Assembly: GCA_031289515.1 (NCBI GenBank)
Contig: JAITPH010000210.1
Span: 1-5,911, forward strand
From: Tannerella sp.
Lineage (GTDB): Bacteria > Bacteroidota > Bacteroidia > Bacteroidales > Tannerellaceae
DNA: 5,911 nucleotides
Direction: 5' to 3'
The position numbers and the translations under genes are program-made. Shown here piece by piece: positions 1 through 5,911 of the stretch (positions are counted from its first letter, which is position 1; each line of letters opens with the position of its first letter). The notes beneath the pieces were generated by a model, which saw nothing but the letters and a program-made list of their open reading frames with translations, was not told the origin of the DNA and made no database searches.

Positions 1-1
1 G

Positions 2-88
2 TTTCGCGGCGTCTGGGATGCCACGGAAAGGACTTTCGTCAATGCAGTGCTGTTCGGCGATCTGATACGGTCGGGATTCAGGTTTTGA
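2..88 (+). pseudogene. Inverted duplicate of the last 28 codons of the M14 peptidase gene (partial)
   Basis: Reading the plus strand from base 2 gives 28 residues (FRGVWDATER...RSGFRF) and a TGA stop at 86-88. This is identical at both protein and nucleotide level to the C-terminus of the minus-strand M14 gene that ends at 191. No start is present because the window begins inside the reading frame. It could be the 3' end of a second, convergent M14 gene copy, a gene remnant, or simply the mirror image produced by a fold-back assembly error. The exact identity and the position at the very edge favour the last. It should not be counted as an independent gene without read support. Confidence 0.6.
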
Positions 89-119
89 CAGCGGGAGTGC
101 GGCAGAATACGTCATAATC

Positions 120-159
120 AGGAACGAAGCAATCCGGATCGCCGGATTGCTTCGTTCCT
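120..159 (-). terminator. 18-bp hairpin downstream of the M14 gene; possible intrinsic terminator core
   Basis: This is the perfect centre of the inverted repeat. Arms 120-137 and 142-159 (AGGAACGAAGCAATCCGG and its complement) flank the loop ATCG. It begins 31 nt beyond the M14 stop codon, where a rho-independent terminator is expected, and on the minus strand it is preceded by the A-rich AATA. A T-tract after the hairpin is not seen, because the sequence beyond it mirrors what came before. If the left arm is an artefact, the real T-tract may have been lost. The hairpin itself is clear; its role as terminator is inferred. Confidence 0.4.
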
Positions 160-190
160 TATTATGACGTATTCTGCCGCACTCCCGCTA

Positions 191-2716
191 TCAAAACCTG
201 AATCCCGACCGTATCAGATCGCCGAACAGCACTGCATTGACGAAAGTCCTTTCCGTGGCATCCCAGACGCCGCGAAACAGGGGATCTTCGGCAAACAGAA
301 TCACATTGTTGCCGATCAGGATAGATGCGGAATTTCTGAAAACCGCTTCCGATTCCTTGTGCAGATAACCGTTGAGCAACGGACTGTTCGGGTATGTGGC
401 TACCGTGTTTTCCGGACTGCCCTTCAATACGGAAAGATTTTCTTTCGAGACCGGCAGGCTTTTCCGCGTCAAACCGTAAGCCAGCGGACTGTTGAGGTTG
501 ATGCTCGTTTCAATGACTGAAGTCGGAAGTCCGCGGCGGACGGCCGATGCCGCAAACTGCGGAATACTGTCGGCGCGACGTGTCGCGGTGCGGGTTTCAA
601 CCAGATTCCGGCTTGCCCATTGCGAAGCACTGTTGATGGTAATCAGCACGCCTCCGTTGGCAGTCCACTGTTTCAGCTTCTCGATTGCCTGAGCATTCAA
701 TTCCGTATAAGAGCCTCCTGCGAGAATAATGCGGTTGTATTCGTAGAGTGGAATGCGGTTGAACGATTCGACTTCGACGCGGACAATCGGATAAGCCAGT
801 TTCTGGTCGAACAGATGCCATACTTCGCCCGCTTCATTGGAAGAAACGCTTCCCCCTGTCAAAACCAGCGCCTTCGGCCGGTGAACGCGACGGAAAGCGT
901 TGCTTCCCAAATCTGCGCCTTTTATATTATATCCTGTCGCAACAGGTAAAACATCAATTCCTTCCGTTTCATTGACCGATTTCAGCAGCGTAAACAGCTC
1001 TCCGGACGAAAGAGGCTGGTTGCCGACCGGAATCAACAGCGTGCCGACCGGAAAATCAACCGTCTGTCCGGAGTTGTTTACGGAGAACGTCTGGGAAGCC
1101 GTTTTAACGATAATATCCTTTTCCAGCAGTCGAAACAGCGCCACCTGACTGCGCGAGTCGCGGAAATCAATGAGATAGGCGTACTCGGAACGCGAAAACG
1201 GAGCGACAACGTTTTTCAGCTTTTCTTCCAGTCGAGCGCCTTTGGACGGAGCGGCTATTTGAGCGTAAGCCAGCCCCGACGAGTATGCAACCGAAAATCC
1301 TGCTCCATAACTCAACTTGCTTGCATCGTCATAGCCCTTTTTATCGTCGAAAATAATCTGCACCAGCGCGCTGTTGGCTTGCGCCACAGGAATTATGTAG
1401 GATTTGCCCTTTTCGTATTTCACGCTGTCGACGGTAATATCGCTGTTGTTTTCATAAACTTCGAGGCGGTGGGCAAGCAGCCGGTTGATGAATCTGTTGA
1501 GGCGCGACCGGTCGTAGGCATCGCCGATGATATAGTTTTTGCCGCTGTTTTTCGGATTGACGGCGAAAAATTCCTTTTGCAGGTCGAAAAGCGCTTTACG
1601 GTTGGCATGGGCAGCCTCGATGGTAGCGATGCTCGACACGAGCTGATTCCTGACCGTATGGGCAAAAGTCAGAAGTCCGTTTTCCGAATCCTGCCGTATG
1701 CCGCGCGAAGAGCCTTGCTCGAAAAGAATGCCTACGCCGCCGTTGTAGTCCGGATAAGTCGAGCCGAAAGTAGGATTCTTGTTGTCGTAACCCTCTTTGG
1801 TATAATAGAACGAGCCTATCCTGTCGAGCGCCTTGGCGTAAAAGTCGGCAAATTCGGCATTTAGCCGGTACGTCGCTTTGGGTACGAAACGGCTTTCATT
1901 ACCGTCGGGGTCGGTCGGCTCGAAGAAGAACGAACTGTTAGCGCCCATTTCATGATGGTCGACCTGAACATGCGGCAGCCAGTCCTGATAGAACGCGACG
2001 CGCGCCTGACTTTCGGGATGAACGATGTTCACCCAGTCGCGGTTGAGGTCAAACCAGTAATGATTGCCGCGTCCGCGAGGCCAGCCTTCCGTATGTTCGC
2101 GATCAAGGCCGCTGTCGTTGATGAAACGGATGCTCCGGTTGTAATTGACCCATTCGGCAAAACGTTCCTGTCCGTCGGGATTGCGCACCGGGTCGATGAA
2201 ATAGATGCCGTCGGCAAGTTGCTGTTTCGCCTGTTCGGTCTGCGCGGCAACCAGATAGTACGCCGAAAGCAGGGAAGCCTCTGCGCCCGAAGGCTCGTTG
2301 CCGTGCACGCTGTAACCGAGGAACAGAATAAGAGGCGTTTCGGGCGTTTCTGCTTTGCGCGCCTTGTTGCGTTCCGTGCGATAGCCGTCAAGCCGTGCAA
2401 TGTTTTCGGGCGAAGAAACGGCAAGAATAAGCAGTTGCCGACCTTCGTGAGTGCGTCCGATTTCGATCAGTTTTGTACGGTCGGACAGGGACGCCAGTTT
2501 TTCAAAATAAGCGATAATCCGGTGATGTTCCGTGATTTTGGAACCGGTTTGATAACCCAGAAACTGTTCGGGAGAAGGTATTTTTTCGTCGAAACGAACC
2601 GAAGAATCGAAAAAATAACTCTGCTTTTCGCCGCCGATGGCGCTGTTTCCCTGCGAAAAGGCGGAAAACGGGCATAAAATTGCTGATAATACTAAGATTT
2701 TTACTAACTTTACCAT
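191..2716 (-). CDS. Secreted M14 zinc carboxypeptidase-like protein with C-terminal GATase-like domain
   Basis: The protein has 841 residues. The N-terminus (MVKLVKILVL..FSAFSQG) is a Sec signal peptide, probably cut after Ser21; Cys15 is not in a good lipobox. The M14 domain covers about residues 55-370. The HGNE motif gives zinc ligands His138 and Glu141, NPDG lies at 179-182, and DLNRDW at 223-228 holds the substrate-binding Asn-Arg pair. DHHEMG at 253-258 holds the third zinc ligand (His254 or His255), and Glu333 in GILFEQG fits the catalytic glutamate, so the metal and catalytic set appears complete. Residues about 615-700 (ALVLTGGS, then LKQWTANGGVLI) resemble a class I glutamine-amidotransferase-like fold. 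The mature protein has no cysteine, so that domain cannot be a classical amidotransferase. Family members act as metallo-carboxypeptidases outside the cytoplasm; the substrate here is unknown. The start is supported by the signal peptide and by a promoter 37 nt upstream. The gene has its own promoter but could also be read through from the M20 gene. Confidence 0.93.
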   Translation of the reverse strand: MVKLVKILVLSAILCPFSAFSQGNSAIGGEKQSYFFDSSVRFDEKIPSPEQFLGYQTGSKITEHHRIIAYFEKLASLSDRTKLIEIGRTHEGRQLLILAVSSPENIARLDGYRTERNKARKAETPETPLILFLGYSVHGNEPSGAEASLLSAYYLVAAQTEQAKQQLADGIYFIDPVRNPDGQERFAEWVNYNRSIRFINDSGLDREHTEGWPRGRGNHYWFDLNRDWVNIVHPESQARVAFYQDWLPHVQVDHHEMGANSSFFFEPTDPDGNESRFVPKATYRLNAEFADFYAKALDRIGSFYYTKEGYDNKNPTFGSTYPDYNGGVGILFEQGSSRGIRQDSENGLLTFAHTVRNQLVSSIATIEAAHANRKALFDLQKEFFAVNPKNSGKNYIIGDAYDRSRLNRFINRLLAHRLEVYENNSDITVDSVKYEKGKSYIIPVAQANSALVQIIFDDKKGYDDASKLSYGAGFSVAYSSGLAYAQIAAPSKGARLEEKLKNVVAPFSRSEYAYLIDFRDSRSQVALFRLLEKDIIVKTASQTFSVNNSGQTVDFPVGTLLIPVGNQPLSSGELFTLLKSVNETEGIDVLPVATGYNIKGADLGSNAFRRVHRPKALVLTGGSVSSNEAGEVWHLFDQKLAYPIVRVEVESFNRIPLYEYNRIILAGGSYTELNAQAIEKLKQWTANGGVLITINSASQWASRNLVETRTATRRADSIPQFAASAVRRGLPTSVIETSINLNSPLAYGLTRKSLPVSKENLSVLKGSPENTVATYPNSPLLNGYLHKESEAVFRNSASILIGNNVILFAEDPLFRGVWDATERTFVNAVLFGDLIRSGFRF

Positions 2717-2753
2717 GATTAATTATGTATTAATGTTTAAAAAAATTGCTTTG

Positions 2754-2785
2754 CAAAGGTATGCAGATTGCGGGATTGCCGCAAT
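2754..2785 (-). promoter_or_regulatory. Bacteroidota-type sigma-A promoter for the M14 gene
   Basis: On the minus strand the -7 box TACCTTTG (2754-2761) matches the Bacteroides consensus TAnnTTTG fully. ATTG (2782-2785) lies 20 nt upstream and fits the -33 TTTG element in three of four bases at an allowed spacing. Transcription would start a few bases downstream, leaving a leader of about 30 nt that is A/T-rich and has no Shine-Dalgarno site, as is usual in this phylum. This suggests the M14 gene can be expressed independently of the upstream operon. The call rests on consensus match and position only. Confidence 0.6.
2767..2785. promoter_or_regulatory. Inverted repeat inside the promoter spacer; possible operator
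   Basis: ATTGCGG (2767-2773) and CCGCAAT (2779-2785) form a perfect 7-bp inverted repeat around GATTG. It covers the -33 element and much of the spacer of the predicted M14 promoter, the position expected of a repressor-binding site. It also lies 19 nt past the M20 stop codon and could be a weak RNA hairpin for that transcript. No T-run follows it directly on the minus strand; the nearest, a run of seven T, lies at about 2739-2745. A 7-bp inverted repeat could also arise by chance. Confidence 0.3.
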
Positions 2786-2804
2786 ACCACACTTATAGTA
2801 TCTT

Positions 2805-4067
2805 TTAGAGATTCAAAAACTTTACTGCAAACTGTACCATAGCTCCCAATGCGTAAGAAAGCGCGTCTTCGTCGAGGTCGAAACGGTCGTTGTGATGTTC
2901 CGCGCCACTGCCCAGACTGTCGTTTCCGATACCTGTGAATGTGAACAGGGTGGGCGCCAGTTCGCTGTATCTTGCAAAAGTTTCAGCTGCGTACCAAATA
3001 TACTGTTCTCCCGAAAGAACTTTATCCGGATAGAGTTCTTTCACGGCATTGCGGGCAAATCGTGCAAGGGTCGTGTCATTGACGACAGGTCCCATGGCGA
3101 TGCCCATTTTATCATGAAATTCGACCGAACAGCCATGCGCCTGCGCAATGGACTCGCTGACTTTTCGCAAAATAGAGAATCCCTTTTCGCCTTCCGACAA
3201 GTCGAAAAAACGAATGGTGCCTCCGATGAAAACCGAATTGGGAATCACATTATAAATTTCTCCTCCCTGTATTTGCGAAATACCCAGTGTGAGCGTTTTG
3301 GTAACGTCACGCTGATTATTCCATGCGATTGAAATACCGGTCAAAACGTTTGCCGCGGCAAATACCGGATTGATGGACAGGTCGGGGCGCGAAGCATGTC
3401 CGCCTCTTCCGACAACGTCGAAAGCGATTGTGCCTGTACCTGCCATAATAGCGCCTTCCTGAATGTAGATTTCTCCGGTATTCAGGGACGATCTCAGGTG
3501 ATTGCCGTAAATCGCGTCTATTTTCAGGGGACGCAATGCTTCAACCATGGCGTTGATACCCGAATTGGTTTCTTCGCCCTCTTCAAAGATGAAGATGATT
3601 TTTCCGGTCAGCCGCGCTTGCAAATCATTAAGTATCCTGATGGCTCCGAGCAAGATGGCGACATGTCCGTCGTGTCCGCAAGCGTGCGAAACGCCCTCGT
3701 TTTGGGAAATCCGGCGTTTCTTTTGATTTAAATTAAACGGATTCTCCGTAATGGGCAATGCGTCGATATCCGCACGCAAACCGATGGTTTTGCCCGGTCT
3801 GTGCGTATCCAGTATCGCATAAAATCCGGTACCGGGCACCTTGGTTACGGGCAGTCCCAACCGTTCGATTTCCGCCTGAATGAATCGGGCGGTTTCAAAT
3901 TCTTTTCCCGACACTTCGGGATGTTCATGCAAGTAACCTCTTGTTTCCCGCAGGTAGGGGTCGGTTTCTTGCACCTTTTCAAGAATAGTTTCCTTTGTTA
4001 CCGGCTTTTGCGCCGATAACAGGGCAATGCAGAAAAAATATGCGAGAAAAAAAACAGTCTTTTTCAT
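2805..4067 (-). CDS. Exported M20D-type metallo-amidohydrolase/peptidase
   Basis: The protein has 420 residues from the preferred start, which opens directly with a signal peptide (MKKTVFFLAYFF..LLSA|Q, cut after Ala19). M20D landmarks follow in order: HEHPE (47-51), RADIDALP (98-105), HACGHDGH (128-135) with metal ligands Cys130 and His132, the glutamate pair Glu165/Glu166, His190 in GNHL, and a C-terminal EHH with His391 or His392. The dimerisation (lid) domain covers about 207-325 and contains GGHASRPD with His224. The family hydrolyses N-acyl or N-aminoacyl amide bonds (hippurate, acyl-amino acid and aminobenzoyl-type substrates); the substrate here cannot be told. An in-frame ATG at 4091 would add eight residues (MNDKIDKT) and overlap the preceding gene by 8 nt in ATGAATGA. 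I prefer 4067 because it gives a clean signal peptide and follows a purine-rich stretch. It is the third gene of the apparent operon. Confidence 0.92.
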   Translation of the reverse strand: MKKTVFFLAYFFCIALLSAQKPVTKETILEKVQETDPYLRETRGYLHEHPEVSGKEFETARFIQAEIERLGLPVTKVPGTGFYAILDTHRPGKTIGLRADIDALPITENPFNLNQKKRRISQNEGVSHACGHDGHVAILLGAIRILNDLQARLTGKIIFIFEEGEETNSGINAMVEALRPLKIDAIYGNHLRSSLNTGEIYIQEGAIMAGTGTIAFDVVGRGGHASRPDLSINPVFAAANVLTGISIAWNNQRDVTKTLTLGISQIQGGEIYNVIPNSVFIGGTIRFFDLSEGEKGFSILRKVSESIAQAHGCSVEFHDKMGIAMGPVVNDTTLARFARNAVKELYPDKVLSGEQYIWYAAETFARYSELAPTLFTFTGIGNDSLGSGAEHHNDRFDLDEDALSYALGAMVQFAVKFLNL

Positions 4068-4083
4068 TGTCTTGTCAATTTTA

Positions 4084-4731
4084 TCATTCATGTTGTGTTA
4101 TGGGCAATGCAGCTACAAACAGCCCCCAATTGAAATCAGGGGCGTAATAGGGTCGCCAGGTGCCGTAATAGAGATTTTCGAGCGGATAAACAATGTAACC
4201 GTCTTTGCAATGATCGGTGCGGTCGTAAGGGTCTGCAAGAATCAGCACGTCGTCTTCAATTGTTCCTGTTCCCATTGTATCGTAACCTATTACGATTTGC
4301 CAATGCCCGCCCCATTCGTTTGTACCGATGATAACCGGAACGCCTTTCTTTAGTAAATCTACAAACAGAGACGGCTTAATGTCTTTTTTATCGTAATCGA
4401 AAGTAGAAACGTATTTGAAACCGCCGACTGCATCAAAAATCTTCAATAAATGCCGCAAATAAGTGGTATCCTGCGAAGTGCCGCGCAACGCTTTCAATTG
4501 CATTTCGTCGTAATTTCCCAGCTTGCCGAAATAATCCAGCGCCATCAATACGCAACTCGGACCGCAAGTTACGCCGGTCGTTTGCTGATAGGTTTTGAAT
4601 TTTTCCAGCAGTATAAGCGAACTGTCGCTATGCGCCGCATAGAAATCAAGCGACTGATAATACTTGCGTCCGTTTTCTCCGGCGCAAGACAACAGCAGGA
4701 TTACCGATAAAAGCCACAGATATTTATTCAT
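4084..4731 (-). CDS. Lipoprotein with C39-like (papain-fold) cysteine peptidase domain
   Basis: The protein has 215 residues. The N-terminus MNKYLWLLSVILLLSC is a lipoprotein signal, with the acylated cysteine at residue 16 and acidic Glu19 shortly after. The domain shows the C39-like pattern: Gln50 (oxyanion-hole position) and Cys56 in TTGVTCGPSCVLMAL, His143 in GGHWQIVIGYD, and Asp167 in LADPYD. A Gln-Cys-His-Asp catalytic set is therefore visible. Such domains cleave peptides, for example leader peptides at double-glycine sites. Here there is no ABC transporter fusion or bacteriocin neighbour, so a bacteriocin-processing role is not supported. Its place between an S9 peptidase (8 nt upstream) and an M20 amidohydrolase (16 nt downstream, or overlapping by 8 nt) argues for co-expression and a role in envelope peptide or amide turnover. 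The true substrate, and whether it is a protease, an amidase or a transglutaminase-like enzyme, is unknown. Confidence 0.85.
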   Translation of the reverse strand: MNKYLWLLSVILLLSCAGENGRKYYQSLDFYAAHSDSSLILLEKFKTYQQTTGVTCGPSCVLMALDYFGKLGNYDEMQLKALRGTSQDTTYLRHLLKIFDAVGGFKYVSTFDYDKKDIKPSLFVDLLKKGVPVIIGTNEWGGHWQIVIGYDTMGTGTIEDDVLILADPYDRTDHCKDGYIVYPLENLYYGTWRPYYAPDFNWGLFVAALPITQHE

Positions 4732-4739
4732 ATTCGATT

Positions 4740-5911
4740 TCAGTTTTTCAAATACTTGTCAAACCATCCCTTTATTTCCTCCAACCGTTTGATGCGGTTT
4801 TGCGGTTTTCCCGAACGCGACAGTTCGTGGTTTTCGTTTTCAAAAACGACTATCCTCGACGGAACGCCAAAATATTGCAGGGCGTAGTACATCTGCAAGC
4901 CTTCGACCAGCCAGCAACGGTAATCCTGTTCACTGTGAATGAAAAGGGTAGGCGTTTTGACCTTGTCGGCGTATTTCAGCGGCGAAGCGTCCCAAAGTAA
5001 TTGACCGTTTTTCCAGATGTCCGTGCCCCAATAACTGTAAGAGAAGGTATATCCGATGTCGCTGGTATTGCTGAACGAAAGCCACGACGAAATGCCGCGC
5101 TGCGAAGCGGCAGCCTTGAAACGGTCGGTCTGTCCGATAATCCAGTTGGTCATCAGTCCGCCGTAGGAACCGCCGGTAACGCCAAGACGGTCGGCGTCGA
5201 TAAAGTCGGTCTGCGCAATTACTGCATCGGTAAATGCTATCAGGTCGCTGTAGTCTGTTTCGCCCACCTTTCCGCGTATATCGGAGAACTCCGAGCCGCG
5301 TCCCGAACTGCCTGTCGGATTGGTGAAGAATACGGCATAACCCTGATTCGCCCAGTATTGCATTTCATGAAAGAAAATCGTACCGTAGGCTGTTTTGGGT
5401 CCTCCATGAATGTCGAGTATGGCGGGATATTTCCGTCCCTTTTCATAATTTGCAGGAGGGAGGACATATCCGTTCAACTCTTTGCCCGTTTTGCCGGTAA
5501 ACTTTATTTCAACGGGTTTTACGATGTTGTATTCATCGAAAACAGGCTTGTTGAGGGCAGTCAGCGGTGAAGCGTTCCCTTTTTTGTCAATAAGATAAAT
5601 TTCGGAACCCTGCTGTTCATCAAGGGCTATGACGAGAAAACCATCCTTATAAGGCTGATATTCCTGAATGGAAATACGTCCTTTCGACAAATGGGTTATT
5701 CCGGCGTCTTTCCACGCCAGATGAATGAGCGGAGCATAATCAACGTCGGTTGTGATGAAACGGATTCCCTTATCGTCGAAAGTCATTTCCGACCTGCCTG
5801 CGCCTCCCACGTCAGAGCCAACGCTGTTGCCGATGGCATAAAACGCGCCATCGTAAATCTGCGTCAGTTTGCCGTTGCGGATATTCAGCCGGTAGATGCC
5901 GGAATTTTCGA
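4740..5911 (-). CDS. S9C-type prolyl-oligopeptidase-family serine peptidase (5' partial)
   Basis: The reading frame is open to the window edge, giving 389 visible residues beginning ENSGIYRLNI. A GTG at 5810 is in frame but lies inside the coding region and is not a credible start. The first ~125 residues look like the end of the beta-propeller (blades such as IYRLNIRNGKLTQIY and IYLIDKKG). The alpha/beta-hydrolase domain follows, starting near ILDIHGGP. Catalytic residues, in visible-fragment numbering, are Ser248 in GGSYGGLMTNW, Asp329 in HSEQDYRCW and His361 in ENENHELSRSGKP. These sequences are characteristic of the acylaminoacyl-peptidase/dipeptidyl-peptidase V branch of S9. Full-length members have about 650-700 residues, so roughly 300, including any signal peptide, lie outside. 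The enzyme would release dipeptides or acyl-amino acids from oligopeptides. It is the most upstream visible gene of the apparent operon and is followed after 8 nt by the C39-like lipoprotein gene. Confidence 0.93.
   Translation of the reverse strand, partial: ENSGIYRLNIRNGKLTQIYDGAFYAIGNSVGSDVGGAGRSEMTFDDKGIRFITTDVDYAPLIHLAWKDAGITHLSKGRISIQEYQPYKDGFLVIALDEQQGSEIYLIDKKGNASPLTALNKPVFDEYNIVKPVEIKFTGKTGKELNGYVLPPANYEKGRKYPAILDIHGGPKTAYGTIFFHEMQYWANQGYAVFFTNPTGSSGRGSEFSDIRGKVGETDYSDLIAFTDAVIAQTDFIDADRLGVTGGSYGGLMTNWIIGQTDRFKAAASQRGISSWLSFSNTSDIGYTFSYSYWGTDIWKNGQLLWDASPLKYADKVKTPTLFIHSEQDYRCWLVEGLQMYYALQYFGVPSRIVVFENENHELSRSGKPQNRIKRLEEIKGWFDKYLKN

Larger units (their letters stand above)
1..278. 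repeat. Near-perfect 137-bp inverted repeat (fold-back) at the window edge
   Basis: Base i pairs with base 279-i over the whole stretch: 1-137 is the reverse complement of 142-278, around a 4-nt loop (ATCG, 138-141). I compared the arms base by base and found two mismatches, 89/190 and 119/160, and no indels. The first 88 bases, which are coding in both arms, match exactly. The repeat runs off the left edge of the window at base 1, so its full extent is unknown. A palindrome this long and this tight is rare in bacterial chromosomes because it is unstable. It is common as an assembly or library fold-back at a contig end. The presence of the repeat is certain; its biological reality is doubtful. 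Confidence 0.97.

Noticed and set aside
1..278. Insertion-sequence ends or transposon terminal inverted repeats
   Set aside because: The arms are separated by only 4 nt, carry host coding sequence and enclose no transposase.
164..520. Plus-strand open frame of 118 codons starting in the palindrome
   Set aside because: It is antisense to the end of the M14 gene, and its start lies in the fold-back. The product has no recognisable features.
1259..1864. Plus-strand open frame of 201 codons
   Set aside because: It is antisense to the M14 gene and has no recognisable motif or independent promoter; it is a shadow frame.
1952..2677. Plus-strand open frame of 241 codons
   Set aside because: It lies wholly antisense to the M14 gene, whose catalytic motifs are clear. 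The translation shows no recognisable domain and is rich in residues typical of a shadow frame.
2738..2756. Intrinsic terminator for the M20 gene (TTGC-AAA-GCAA followed by seven T on the minus strand)
   Set aside because: The stem is only 4 bp and overlaps the predicted -7 box and leader of the M14 gene, so it is too weak to call.
5001..5570. Plus-strand open frame of 189 codons
   Set aside because: It is antisense to the S9 peptidase catalytic domain, which has a complete Ser-Asp-His triad, so the plus frame is a shadow.
4740..5810. Reading the S9 gene as complete from GTG 5810
   Set aside because: The same frame continues upstream without a stop to the window edge and encodes propeller-like sequence, and the product from 5810 would lack most of the propeller. 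The gene is 5' truncated.

Overview
The window looks like a piece of a Bacteroidota genome, probably of the order Bacteroidales. The evidence is the protein families, the signal peptides ending in A-Q or S-Q, a Bacteroidota-type lipobox, starts without Shine-Dalgarno sites, and a promoter matching the Bacteroides -33/-7 consensus with a TAnnTTTG box. All complete genes lie on the minus strand. Both ends look like contig edges: the right end cuts through a gene, and the left end is a fold-back copy of the sequence next to it.

In transcription order (right to left) the layout is as follows. First comes the C-terminal 389 residues of an S9C-type prolyl-oligopeptidase-family serine peptidase, whose 5' part lies beyond the window. 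After an 8-nt gap comes a small lipoprotein with a C39-like (papain-fold) cysteine peptidase signature. After a 16-nt gap, or an 8-nt overlap if an upstream ATG is used, comes an exported M20D-type metallo-amidohydrolase. These three form an apparent operon. An 88-nt gap with a good Bacteroidota promoter follows, then an 841-residue secreted M14 zinc carboxypeptidase-like protein with a C-terminal glutamine-amidotransferase-like domain. All four genes encode predicted hydrolases, of four mechanistic classes (serine, cysteine, M20 metal, M14 metal). Three carry export signals, and the fourth is expected to have one in its missing N-terminus. The plain reading is a set for breaking down peptides or amide-linked amino acids in the envelope or outside the cell.

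The most unusual structure is at the left end. Bases 1-137 are the reverse complement of bases 142-278, with only two mismatches and a 4-nt loop. The left arm therefore carries a second, inverted copy of the last 28 codons of the M14 gene. A fold-back artefact at a contig end, turning at a hairpin that may be the gene's own terminator, is the likeliest explanation. A true tail-to-tail duplication cannot be excluded from sequence alone. I see no CRISPR array, tRNA, rRNA, insertion sequence or clearly novel system.
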